Program-made: the position numbers and the translations under genes
Part shown: piece by piece, positions 53,446 to 61,379 of the stretch
Layout of the letters: each line of letters begins with the position of its first letter
Position numbering within the stretch: position 1 is the stretch's first letter
NCBI RefSeq assembly: GCF_000224085.1
Contig: NC_015945.1
Coordinates: forward strand, 2,472,501-2,536,500
Length of the DNA: 64,000 nucleotides
Direction of reading: 5' to 3'
Origin: Allomuricauda ruestringensis DSM 13258
GTDB lineage: Bacteria; Bacteroidota; Bacteroidia; Flavobacteriales; Flavobacteriaceae
Notes under the pieces: generated by a model
The model's input: only the letters and a program-made list of their open reading frames with translations
The model's database searches: none
Told to the model about the DNA's origin: nothing

Positions 53446-56139
53446 TTATCGCTGACTTCTGTTTTCCCATTTGATATCGCTCAATAGGGAACTCTTTATC
53501 CCAATAAAGAAGTACCAACGCTCATATCTACCAAAAGGTGTCCAGTCAAAACTTAGTCTAAAACTGCCAAGGTCGCGTTTAAAGGCGAATCGTGTATCGG
53601 CAAAACCTTTATTCTTTAAATCGTACCCAGAGTTAAAACCTACTTCCCATTTAGGTGAAAGTTGAATATTCCCCGAGAACATTAAAGAGTGGTTGGTGAT
53701 TTCACTCTGTCGGTTACTATTGTTGTAAGAGGCGACATAAGTAAACCGAGCGTCCCAAGGTAGTTTGTTATTGTATATGGGCGTGTTTTCATTAGCATTG
53801 GCATTGTTCCGCCTATTGCTTCCTCGATCAAAATTGGAACGATCCCCCCGTACATCATCCATGGCAAAAGGGTTGTCACTAAAATCCGATTGCTTCTCCT
53901 CGTCACTCTTCTCCTTTGCGCCCCCTTTTTGGAACATTTCACTGTTAAGCGAAAAACTGGTATTTATCCTAGCAGAGGTCAATCTTGCAATGCCCCCACC
54001 ATTTTTTATATTGAGGGTATTTATTCTTCGTCCGTTGTTGTCAATGGCATACGGGTCAAAAGTGGCGGCGAAATTTATAGGTACATTTTTTATGATTTCT
54101 GTGGCACCGCTCATACTTACCGGGCTAAGCTTTAAGGAATCCGCCTCTAGGTTATAACTTGCAGAAAACGAAAGATTGCTCAAGATTTTCACTTTTCTGG
54201 GTTCGGTGGCCGTGGAATCTTTGTCCCTGACCTTGGCCTCAAGGGAGTTCTGAAGGGAAAAGCTCAAAGAGCTTCCTTTGTTCAGGGAGGGTCTTCCGTA
54301 GATGCTGGTCTCGAACGGAGTGTACTGAACCTCTTCGCCATCCCCATCGGTATAGGATTCGTAGAACTGCTCAAAGGAAGGTGTGTAGCTATAACTGATC
54401 GATGGGCGCATAACGTGCCGTAACGCCTGTATCTTTTTATCCTCACCCAAGTTCCATGTACCGTACATTGTTGTACCTATGCTGGTTCCAAAACTATATC
54501 GGTTAAAACGGTCGAAGCCCGAAATGGTATCGGTTACCACCTCTTCCAATTCGGCATCATATTGTCGCCTAATTGTTTTCATGGACCAGACATCCTCGTA
54601 GTTACCATTTAAACTTACACTAAGGTATTTGGCCAGTTTAAAATTGGTTGCAATAGGTATTCTGTGCCTTGCCCCGATTTTGGCATCATCGAACATGCCG
54701 CTTTTGAAGAAGTTTTCCTCTGTTGTTGTAATGCTGTTCTGCGCATTGACATCATACTGAAGATTGATGTTTTCAAAAACCCCTTTTTTGATTTCATCCC
54801 GTTTTACAAAAGGATAGATTCGCTCCATACTTGCCTGAAAGGTCGGCAGGGACATATTAATGGTCCGTTCCTCCGACCGTGTGTTTTGGGTATGGCTCAC
54901 CGTTAAACTTGTATTTACTGATGGATAGGCCGGAAATGTTTTGGAGTAGCTTATGGATGATGCAAAGGTGTTTGTTTGAGAATTGTTCCGGTTTACTTGG
55001 TTAAGGGAGTTCGTGTAATATTGACTGGACCCTAAGTTAACAGATGCGGAAAAACGCGAATTGGGGCTGGCCTTGGAGTCTTGGGAGTGCGATATCCTAA
55101 TGTTATAGTTGCTGGTTCGGCTGTAATCGTCAAAACCTTTCTGACTGGTGACCAAGTTTTCGTAACTGATGTTTATATTGCCCTTGAACTTATAGCGCTT
55201 GGTGTAAATGGAACTTCCCTGCAGACCATAGCTGCCGTTCGTGTAATAATCCCCCGTAATACTTAAGTCCACATAATCACTTATAGGCAGGTAATATCCA
55301 CCATTTTGGATAAAATATCCTCTTCGTGGGTCGTTGCCAAAGGTAGGGAACAATATTCCGGCCACTCTACCTGTGGTCAGGGGAAAGTAAGCAAAGGGCA
55401 GGGCAACAGGTGTGGGTACATCCATAATGTACATATTGCTGTACCCAGCGATAATTTTCTTTTTGGGAACAAATTTGGCTTTTCGTACCCTAATATAATA
55501 ATCGGGGTTTACCGTATCGTTGGAAGTGGTCAGTTTACCCTCGTTTAAAAAGTAAACCGAATCGTTCTCTTTTTTGGTCTTTTCGGCATAGACCTTCATG
55601 GCGTCGCTTCCCAATTGTCCCAAACCTGCCTGTTGCTCGGTTCTGGAATTCCAGATCAGGGCCTTTTGGGTATCAAAATTAAAACGGATGGAATCTGGCC
55701 TTACCTCGTTGTCCCCTTGCTTAAAAAAGGGCAATTGCGAGTAATTGCCCAACGAATCCTTCATGCGTCCGGCATAGACCTCGTTTTTTACATAGTCCAT
55801 TACAATAACACCGGCTTTTAGCTCGGTATCCTGATAATAGATTTCCGCTTCGTCGTACAGGTAAATTTTATTGTCCTTTTGGCTAAGTTTTACATAGTCT
55901 TTAGCCTTATATTTGATTTTGTCCAAAAGCAAAGGCTGCTTTTTGGGAACGGTATCTGTTGCAACGGAATCCGTCTTTATTGAATCGTTCAAGATGTTCG
56001 GAGGCAACAAAGGAGCAGTGATGGTGTCTTTGGAAACTTTGATGGGCAAAGGTGTGATAAGGTCTTCTTGAGCACTTAAGGTAACTGTGCCACAAAGAAG
56101 AACAAATAGGAAAAGTAAAAGATGTTTATTTGGTTGCAA
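53446..56139 (-). CDS. LptD-like LPS assembly outer membrane protein
   Basis: An 897-residue outer membrane protein. A signal peptide (ending TVTLSAQ) is followed by an Asp/Pro-rich linker, an OstA-like beta-jellyroll (about 80-240; YDEAEIYYQDTELKAGVIVMDY), then a long beta-barrel region rich in alternating aromatic residues (FPTFGNDPRRGYFIQNGGYYLPISDY), ending EVGFNSGYDLKNKGF and SFDWTPFGRYERWYFFIGIK. This is the Bacteroidota form of LptD, which inserts LPS into the outer leaflet. The start is TTG at 56139, because no in-frame ATG precedes the signal peptide. Divergent from the amidase gene. Confidence 0.87.
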   Translation of the reverse strand: MQPNKHLLLFLFVLLCGTVTLSAQEDLITPLPIKVSKDTITAPLLPPNILNDSIKTDSVATDTVPKKQPLLLDKIKYKAKDYVKLSQKDNKIYLYDEAEIYYQDTELKAGVIVMDYVKNEVYAGRMKDSLGNYSQLPFFKQGDNEVRPDSIRFNFDTQKALIWNSRTEQQAGLGQLGSDAMKVYAEKTKKENDSVYFLNEGKLTTSNDTVNPDYYIRVRKAKFVPKKKIIAGYSNMYIMDVPTPVALPFAYFPLTTGRVAGILFPTFGNDPRRGYFIQNGGYYLPISDYVDLSITGDYYTNGSYGLQGSSIYTKRYKFKGNINISYENLVTSQKGFDDYSRTSNYNIRISHSQDSKASPNSRFSASVNLGSSQYYTNSLNQVNRNNSQTNTFASSISYSKTFPAYPSVNTSLTVSHTQNTRSEERTINMSLPTFQASMERIYPFVKRDEIKKGVFENINLQYDVNAQNSITTTEENFFKSGMFDDAKIGARHRIPIATNFKLAKYLSVSLNGNYEDVWSMKTIRRQYDAELEEVVTDTISGFDRFNRYSFGTSIGTTMYGTWNLGEDKKIQALRHVMRPSISYSYTPSFEQFYESYTDGDGEEVQYTPFETSIYGRPSLNKGSSLSFSLQNSLEAKVRDKDSTATEPRKVKILSNLSFSASYNLEADSLKLSPVSMSGATEIIKNVPINFAATFDPYAIDNNGRRINTLNIKNGGGIARLTSARINTSFSLNSEMFQKGGAKEKSDEEKQSDFSDNPFAMDDVRGDRSNFDRGSNRRNNANANENTPIYNNKLPWDARFTYVASYNNSNRQSEITNHSLMFSGNIQLSPKWEVGFNSGYDLKNKGFADTRFAFKRDLGSFRLSFDWTPFGRYERWYFFIGIKSSLLSDIKWENRSQR

Positions 56140-56159
56140 CGTGATAAATCCTATTTTTG
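56129..56159 (+). promoter_or_regulatory. Bacteroidota-type promoter for the amidase gene
   Basis: TTTG at 56129-56132, a 19-bp spacer and TATTTTTG at 56152-56159 match the -33/-7 consensus well. It would give a leader of about 100 nt. On the opposite strand, TAAGTTTG (plus 56186-56193) is a possible -7 box for the divergent lptD gene. Confidence 0.6.
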
Positions 56160-56269
56160 TGCTAGTTTGGCCCAGTTTTTGGCCTCAAACTTACATATAT
56201 TTTTTGTTCTACTTATTGGTGATTACGATATTTTTAACCATTAATGAACGCTATAATTACTCAGTTCTT

Positions 56270-57460
56270 ATGAATAAAAGTCGGTTCGCATTTTTAATTT
56301 TTCTACTTCTGGTCCTTCCTTTGACTTCTTTTAACAAAAATGATACCGAGGTATTGCCCAAAGATAAATTTGTTGTGGTTTTGGATGCAGGACATGGTGG
56401 GCACGACCCGGGGAACATTGGAAATGGATATCTGGAAAAGGAAATAGCACTTGCCATTGTTCTAAGGGTAGGGAAGGAGCTGGAAAAGCACCCCGATATA
56501 AAAGTGGTCTATACCAGGAACGATGACACCTTTATTGATTTGTTCGTAAGGGGAGAGATCGCCAATGAGGCCAATGCCGATCTTTTTGTGTCGGTACATT
56601 GCAATGCACACAATTCCAATGCTTACGGAACAGAAACCTATGTGCTGGGGCTGCATGCCAACCGTCAAAATTTTGAGGTGGCCAAAAAAGAGAACTCCGT
56701 AATTTATTTGGAAGATGATTACGAGCAGCGATATGCGGAATACGATATTAATTCCCCAGAATCTGTGATAGGTCTTACCATTATGCAAGAAGAATTTCTT
56801 GACCAGAGCATACAATTGGGGAAAAAACTACAGGATAACTTTACCAAAGGGCTCAAACGTAAGGATAGAAAGGTAAAACAAGCAGGGTTTATAGTACTGC
56901 ACCAAACCTTTATGCCAAGTGTTTTGGTGGAAGCCGGTTTTTTGACCAATAAAAACGAGGGAAGCTATCTTAACTCTAAAGAAGGACAGGAAGAAATGGG
57001 AAAGGCCATTGCCGATGCCGTGCTGGCTTATAAAGAGGAGATGGGCTTTACGCCAACTCCAGTTGCCAATACCCCTAAAGTCAAGGATGATGAAGTAGCC
57101 GCTACCGTACCAAAGGATAGCCCCGAAAAGCAAGAAGAGGTAAAAGAGAAACAGCCTGAAAAGAAATCTCCTGAGATTCAGGAAGAAAAAGAAGCCAAAG
57201 AAGAGACAGGGGTAGTGTTCAAAGTGCAATTGATGGCCAGTGGAAAAAATATTGCACTTAATGGAAGTAACTTTAATGGGCTGGGCGAATTGTCCAAAGA
57301 ACCCTATAAGAACCTGTTCCGATATATGTACGGGAATGCAAATACTTTTGAAGAGGCCAAGAAGTTAAAGAAAAATGCGGATGCCAAAGGCTATGCCACA
57401 TCGTACATAGTAGCATACAAGGACGGGCTAAGGATTCCCATTACGGATGCATTGAAGTAG
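56270..57460 (+). CDS. N-acetylmuramoyl-L-alanine amidase (amidase_3) with C-terminal SPOR-like region
   Basis: About 396 residues from the ATG at 56270; the frame is open further upstream but overlaps lptD. A signal anchor (FAFLIFLLLVLPLTSF) is followed by the amidase_3 catalytic domain: VLDAGHGGHDPGN (His), the Glu in GYLEKEIALAIV, SVHCNAHNS (His) and SVLVEAGFLTN (Glu). A Lys/Glu-rich linker (about 265-315) leads to a C-terminal stretch (VVFKVQLMASGKNI to AYKDGLRIPITDALK) that looks like a SPOR-type peptidoglycan-binding domain. It cleaves stem peptides from glycan strands during division or remodelling. It precedes the mlaD-like gene by 65 bp. Confidence 0.9.
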   Translation: MNKSRFAFLIFLLLVLPLTSFNKNDTEVLPKDKFVVVLDAGHGGHDPGNIGNGYLEKEIALAIVLRVGKELEKHPDIKVVYTRNDDTFIDLFVRGEIANEANADLFVSVHCNAHNSNAYGTETYVLGLHANRQNFEVAKKENSVIYLEDDYEQRYAEYDINSPESVIGLTIMQEEFLDQSIQLGKKLQDNFTKGLKRKDRKVKQAGFIVLHQTFMPSVLVEAGFLTNKNEGSYLNSKEGQEEMGKAIADAVLAYKEEMGFTPTPVANTPKVKDDEVAATVPKDSPEKQEEVKEKQPEKKSPEIQEEKEAKEETGVVFKVQLMASGKNIALNGSNFNGLGELSKEPYKNLFRYMYGNANTFEEAKKLKKNADAKGYATSYIVAYKDGLRIPITDALK

Positions 57461-57525
57461 AATGCGCTCAAAAGCACTCTTGTTATAATTATTCCTAAAT
57501 TTGTTTAAACCATAAACCGAATCTT

Positions 57526-58512
57526 TTGAAATTATCCAGGGAAATCAAAACTGGGATTATCGTAGTCGCTGGAATTGTAGCCTTCATTTTTGGGCTTAGC
57601 TACTTAAAATCCTCTCCGCTTTTTGAAAACAACAAGACTTTTTATGCTGTTTACGACAATGTAGGCGGATTGCAGCCCGGGACCCAGGTTTCCATTAACG
57701 GATACAATGTGGGCAATGTTACCAGTATTAATTTTAAGGACAGTTCCGGTAAATTGTTGGTGACTTTATCGATCAACAATGAATTTGAATTTTCCAAAAA
57801 CAGTATTGCGGAACTTTTTGATACAGGAATTATCGGGGGAAAAGGCGTTCAAATTGTACCTGTATTCGATAAGGCCCCGTACGCGAAATCGGGCGATACC
57901 CTGCAATCAAAGATAAAACCCGGCATCACTGAATTGGTACAGCAAAAATTGACCCCATTGCAGATGAAGGTGGAAGGAGCGGTGTCCAACGCCGATTCCT
58001 TATTAATGAATGTGAACCAGATACTGGATGATCCCACCAAAAAACAGCTGCAAGAAACCATAGTCTCATTAAATCAACTGGTAAAATCCTTTAAGGGAAG
58101 CGCGGATAATCTGAACACTTTGCTGGACAACAATAAAATGCAGTTGGATAGTTCCTTGAAAAATGTAAGTCATATCACTTCCAATTTTTCAAAACTGTCC
58201 GATTCTTTGGTAAACTCCGATCTTGGCGGAACCCTTACCGAGTTCAAGACTACCGTGGAAAAACTCAACGACATATTGGCCAAAATAGAAAGGGGCGAGG
58301 GATCTTTGGGCAAATTGCACCAAGACGATGCGCTCTATAACAATTTGGCCGATGCATCAAGGGAGTTGGATCTATTGTTGCAGGATTTTAGGCTAAATCC
58401 CAAGCGCTATGTCAATGTTTCCGTATTTGGTAAAAAACAAAAAGAGTACACGCTCCCCGAGAACGATCCCGCAGAACAGCAGGATTCTACGGGACTAAAA
58501 GAAAATCAATAA
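57526..58512 (+). CDS. MlaD/MCE family lipid-transport protein
   Basis: A 328-residue protein starting at TTG 57526. One N-terminal transmembrane anchor (GIIVVAGIVAFIFGLSYL) and one MCE domain (about 35-115; FYAVYDNVGGLQPGTQVSINGYNVG) are followed by a long coiled helix with repeated Asn/Leu heptads (ADNLNTLLDNNKMQLDSSL). MCE proteins ferry phospholipids between membranes. The usual MlaE permease and MlaF ATPase are not in this window. The stop codon touches the ATG of the iron-sulfur protein gene. Confidence 0.88.
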   Translation: MKLSREIKTGIIVVAGIVAFIFGLSYLKSSPLFENNKTFYAVYDNVGGLQPGTQVSINGYNVGNVTSINFKDSSGKLLVTLSINNEFEFSKNSIAELFDTGIIGGKGVQIVPVFDKAPYAKSGDTLQSKIKPGITELVQQKLTPLQMKVEGAVSNADSLLMNVNQILDDPTKKQLQETIVSLNQLVKSFKGSADNLNTLLDNNKMQLDSSLKNVSHITSNFSKLSDSLVNSDLGGTLTEFKTTVEKLNDILAKIERGEGSLGKLHQDDALYNNLADASRELDLLLQDFRLNPKRYVNVSVFGKKQKEYTLPENDPAEQQDSTGLKENQ

Positions 58513-59838
58513 ATGGAATATCTGCCCAATATAGTATTCGCCATAGCCCTAATTCTAGGTATTGGGTTCTTTGCCCGCAACGTTAAAAAGTTGTCCAGAA
58601 ACATCAAACTCGGAAAAGATGTGGATGTGAGCGACAACAAATCCCAACGATGGAAAAATATGGCAAAAATAGCCCTAGGGCAGACCAAAATGGTGGTAAG
58701 GCCCATTGCTGGATTAATGCACATCATCGTTTACGTGGGCTTTGTTATCATCAATATCGAGGTGCTGGAGATTATCCTAGATGGGCTTTTAGGGACACAC
58801 AGGTTGTTTTCCCCACTGGGTTCCTTTTACAATTTTTTAATCGGGTCTTTTGAAATATTGGCCCTATTGGTGATCGTGGCCGTAGTGGTTTTCTGGATCA
58901 GAAGGAATATCATCAGAATACAGCGTTTTATAAAACCCGAAATGAAAGGTTGGCCCAAAACCGATGGGAACATGATTCTCTACATCGAGTTTGTATTGAT
59001 GATCCTGTTCCTTACCATGAACGCTACGGATTTTCAGTTGCAACAGATAGGGGCGGAACACTACGTGCAGGCAGGGTTCTTTCCCGTGAGCCAGTTTATT
59101 GTTCCTTTGTTGGAAGGTCTTTCCGAGTCCTCTTTGATTTTTGTGGAACGAACAGCATGGTGGTTGCATATTTTGGGCATATTGGCTTTTTTGAATTATC
59201 TCTATTACTCAAAACATTTGCATATCCTTTTGGCCTTCCCGAATACCTATTACGGAAAATTAAAGCCACAGGGACAGTTCAATAATTTGGAATCCGTCAC
59301 CAAAGAGGTAAAATTGATGATGGATCCCGATGCAGATCCCTATACCGCACCTGCGGAAGATGATGCGGCCGAACCCGAGAAATTCGGAGCCTCCGATGTC
59401 ATGGACTTGAATTGGGTGCAACTGCTCAACGCCTATACCTGTACCGAATGTGGACGATGTACCTCGGAATGTCCGGCCAATCAGACAGGAAAAAAGCTAT
59501 CCCCCCGAAAAATTATGATGGATACCCGAGACCGTTTGGAAGAAGTGGGCAATAATATAGATGCAAACCAAGGCCAATTTATTCCCGATGGCAAACAATT
59601 GTTGGGAGATTATATCAGTCACGAAGAATTATGGGCATGTACCACTTGCAACGCATGCGTAGAAGCCTGCCCGGTAAGTATAGATCCATTATCCATAATT
59701 GTAGAAATGCGCAGGTATTTGGTCATGGAGCAATCGGCCGCACCAACGGAGTTGAACAACATGATGTCCAACATAGAAAACAACGGAGCCCCTTGGCCCT
59801 ACAATCAAATGGACCGATTAAACTGGGTAAACGAATAA
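58513..59838 (+). CDS. Membrane iron-sulfur protein, HdrC/nitrate-reductase-gamma-like
   Basis: A 441-residue protein. The N-terminal half has about five transmembrane helices. The soluble C-terminal half carries two 4Fe-4S motifs, CTECGRCTSECPANQ and CTTCNACVEACPVS. It resembles the membrane-bound (Fe-S)-binding partner of HdrB/GlpC-like CCG proteins and, with the next gene, likely forms an electron-transfer complex. The direct neighbour is the MlaD gene (zero-base gap). Confidence 0.87.
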   Translation: MEYLPNIVFAIALILGIGFFARNVKKLSRNIKLGKDVDVSDNKSQRWKNMAKIALGQTKMVVRPIAGLMHIIVYVGFVIINIEVLEIILDGLLGTHRLFSPLGSFYNFLIGSFEILALLVIVAVVVFWIRRNIIRIQRFIKPEMKGWPKTDGNMILYIEFVLMILFLTMNATDFQLQQIGAEHYVQAGFFPVSQFIVPLLEGLSESSLIFVERTAWWLHILGILAFLNYLYYSKHLHILLAFPNTYYGKLKPQGQFNNLESVTKEVKLMMDPDADPYTAPAEDDAAEPEKFGASDVMDLNWVQLLNAYTCTECGRCTSECPANQTGKKLSPRKIMMDTRDRLEEVGNNIDANQGQFIPDGKQLLGDYISHEELWACTTCNACVEACPVSIDPLSIIVEMRRYLVMEQSAAPTELNNMMSNIENNGAPWPYNQMDRLNWVNE

Positions 59839-59848
59839 ATCTAGTACT

Positions 59849-60640
59849 ATGAGCGAGCAATTGAAGGTTAAGACCATGCAGCAGTTTATGGCAGAAGGCA
59901 AACAGCCGGAAATATTGTTTTGGGTAGGTTCTGCAGGTAGTTACGATGATCGTGCCAAAAAGATATCGAGGGCCTTTGTGAAGTTGTTGAACAAGGCCAA
60001 TGTGGATTTTGCCGTTTTGGGCACCGAGGAAAGTTCCACGGGCGATGTGGCAAAAAGAGCAGGCAACGAATTTTTGTTCCAAATGCAGGCCATGATGAAC
60101 ATAGAATTACTGAATGGCTACGAAATAAAGCGAATAGTAACCTGCGACCCACATTCTTTTAACACCTTAAAAAACGAATACCCAAGTTTAGGCGGTACTT
60201 ATGATGTTGTTCACCATACACAATATCTTAAAGAACTTATCGATGACGGACGTTTGACCATTTCGGGGGACGGATACAAGGGAAAACGCATTACTTTTCA
60301 TGATCCCTGTTATTTGGGCAGGGCCAATTCCGTTTTTGATGCACCAAGGGAATTGCTCACCAAGACCAGTGCTGAATTGGTAGAAATGAAACGACACAAG
60401 AAAACCGCCCTTTGCTGTGGGGCAGGAGGTGCCCAAATGTTCAAGGAGCCCGAAAAAGGGGATATGGACATTAACGTATTACGTACCAAGGATGCTTTGG
60501 AAACCAACCCCAATATTATAGCAACAGCTTGCCCATATTGCAACACCATGATGACGGATGGGATAAAAGCACACGAAAAAGAAGACAGTATCACCGTTTT
60601 GGACGTAGCCGAATTACTGGCCAACGCCCAAAATTTGTAA
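59849..60640 (+). CDS. CCG-domain (Fe-S)-binding protein, HdrB/LutA-like
   Basis: A 263-residue soluble protein with two CCG-type Cys motifs: VTCDPHSFNTLKNEYP with the later CYLGRAN, and TALCCGAGGAQMF with TACPYCNTMM near the C-terminus. CCG domains bind a noncubane iron-sulfur cluster in heterodisulfide-reductase-like and lactate-utilisation proteins. It starts 10 bp after the membrane Fe-S gene and probably forms a complex with it. The electron donor or acceptor is unknown. Confidence 0.87.
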   Translation: MSEQLKVKTMQQFMAEGKQPEILFWVGSAGSYDDRAKKISRAFVKLLNKANVDFAVLGTEESSTGDVAKRAGNEFLFQMQAMMNIELLNGYEIKRIVTCDPHSFNTLKNEYPSLGGTYDVVHHTQYLKELIDDGRLTISGDGYKGKRITFHDPCYLGRANSVFDAPRELLTKTSAELVEMKRHKKTALCCGAGGAQMFKEPEKGDMDINVLRTKDALETNPNIIATACPYCNTMMTDGIKAHEKEDSITVLDVAELLANAQNL

Positions 60641-60697
60641 GAATATGATTGTCCCCTTAAGGGACTACAGAAGTGTTCCTCGAAAAAAAACAAAAAA

Positions 60698-61180
60698 ATG
60701 CTAGTAGATTTTAATGAATTGCCAGACCACTCCAGAGTTTGGATCTATCAATCCAATAGGAGTTTTACAGAAGAAGAACTGAAAGAATTGGAAGGGAGCT
60801 TAACAGCTTTCCTAAAGGAATGGACCGCCCATGGCAGTAATTTACATGCAGGGTTCGAGATAAAGTATAAGCGATTTATCGTAATCGGATTGGACCAGAC
60901 CAATGTAAGTGCATCAGGTTGCTCCATTGATGCCTCTGTGCACTTTATCCAGAATTTGGAGCAGCAATATAATGTAGAATTGCTGGACAGGATGAACGTA
61001 TCCTTCAAACAAGGTGAATACATTGCCTACAAGCCGCTAAAAGATTTCAAGAAAATGGCCAAGGCCAAATCGGTTTCCCCGAACACCATTGTTTTCAACA
61101 ACTTGGTGGCCACAAAACAAGAATATTTAGAAAATTGGGAAGTCCCTGCCAGTGAAAGCTGGCACTCTAGATTTGTATAG
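60698..61180 (+). CDS. Conserved flavobacterial protein of unknown function
   Basis: A 160-residue soluble protein beginning LVDFNELPDHSRVWIYQSNR, with ASGCSIDASVHFIQNLEQQY in the middle and a C-terminal NWEVPASESWHSRF. Homologs are usually labelled ABC transporter ATPase in databases, but no Walker A, Walker B or signature motif is present, so that name is not supported. It lies 57 bp after the CCG-protein gene and may be cotranscribed. Confidence 0.75.
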   Translation: MLVDFNELPDHSRVWIYQSNRSFTEEELKELEGSLTAFLKEWTAHGSNLHAGFEIKYKRFIVIGLDQTNVSASGCSIDASVHFIQNLEQQYNVELLDRMNVSFKQGEYIAYKPLKDFKKMAKAKSVSPNTIVFNNLVATKQEYLENWEVPASESWHSRFV

Positions 61181-61201
61181 GTTTGGTTTTCAAACAACAA
61201 C

Positions 61202-61272
61202 AATTCTCGATACCTGCCTTTGCCGACGAACAGGCTATATTGCTTTTCGGGATTTTATTCGAACCGAGAATT
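61202..61272. repeat. Hairpin repeat element
   Basis: Bounded by perfect 8-bp inverted repeats AATTCTCG (61202-61209) and CGAGAATT (61265-61272). It contains an inner CCTG/CAGG stem of the same type as in the element at 44337-44378. Noncoding; between the unknown gene and the GH3 fusion gene. Confidence 0.55.
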
Positions 61273-61379
61273 ACAACAACTAAAGAGCTATACTCTTAAA
61301 TTATCTTAAATCTTATGCTTTCCTCGATGAAATGCAATATTTTTATTGCCAATAAGTTCAGGTCTTAGACAAGATTTTT

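Noticed and set aside
60698..61180. Naming the 160-residue protein an ABC transporter ATPase, as homologs often are
   Set aside because: No Walker A, Walker B or LSGGQ-like motif is present and the length is too short for an ABC ATPase.
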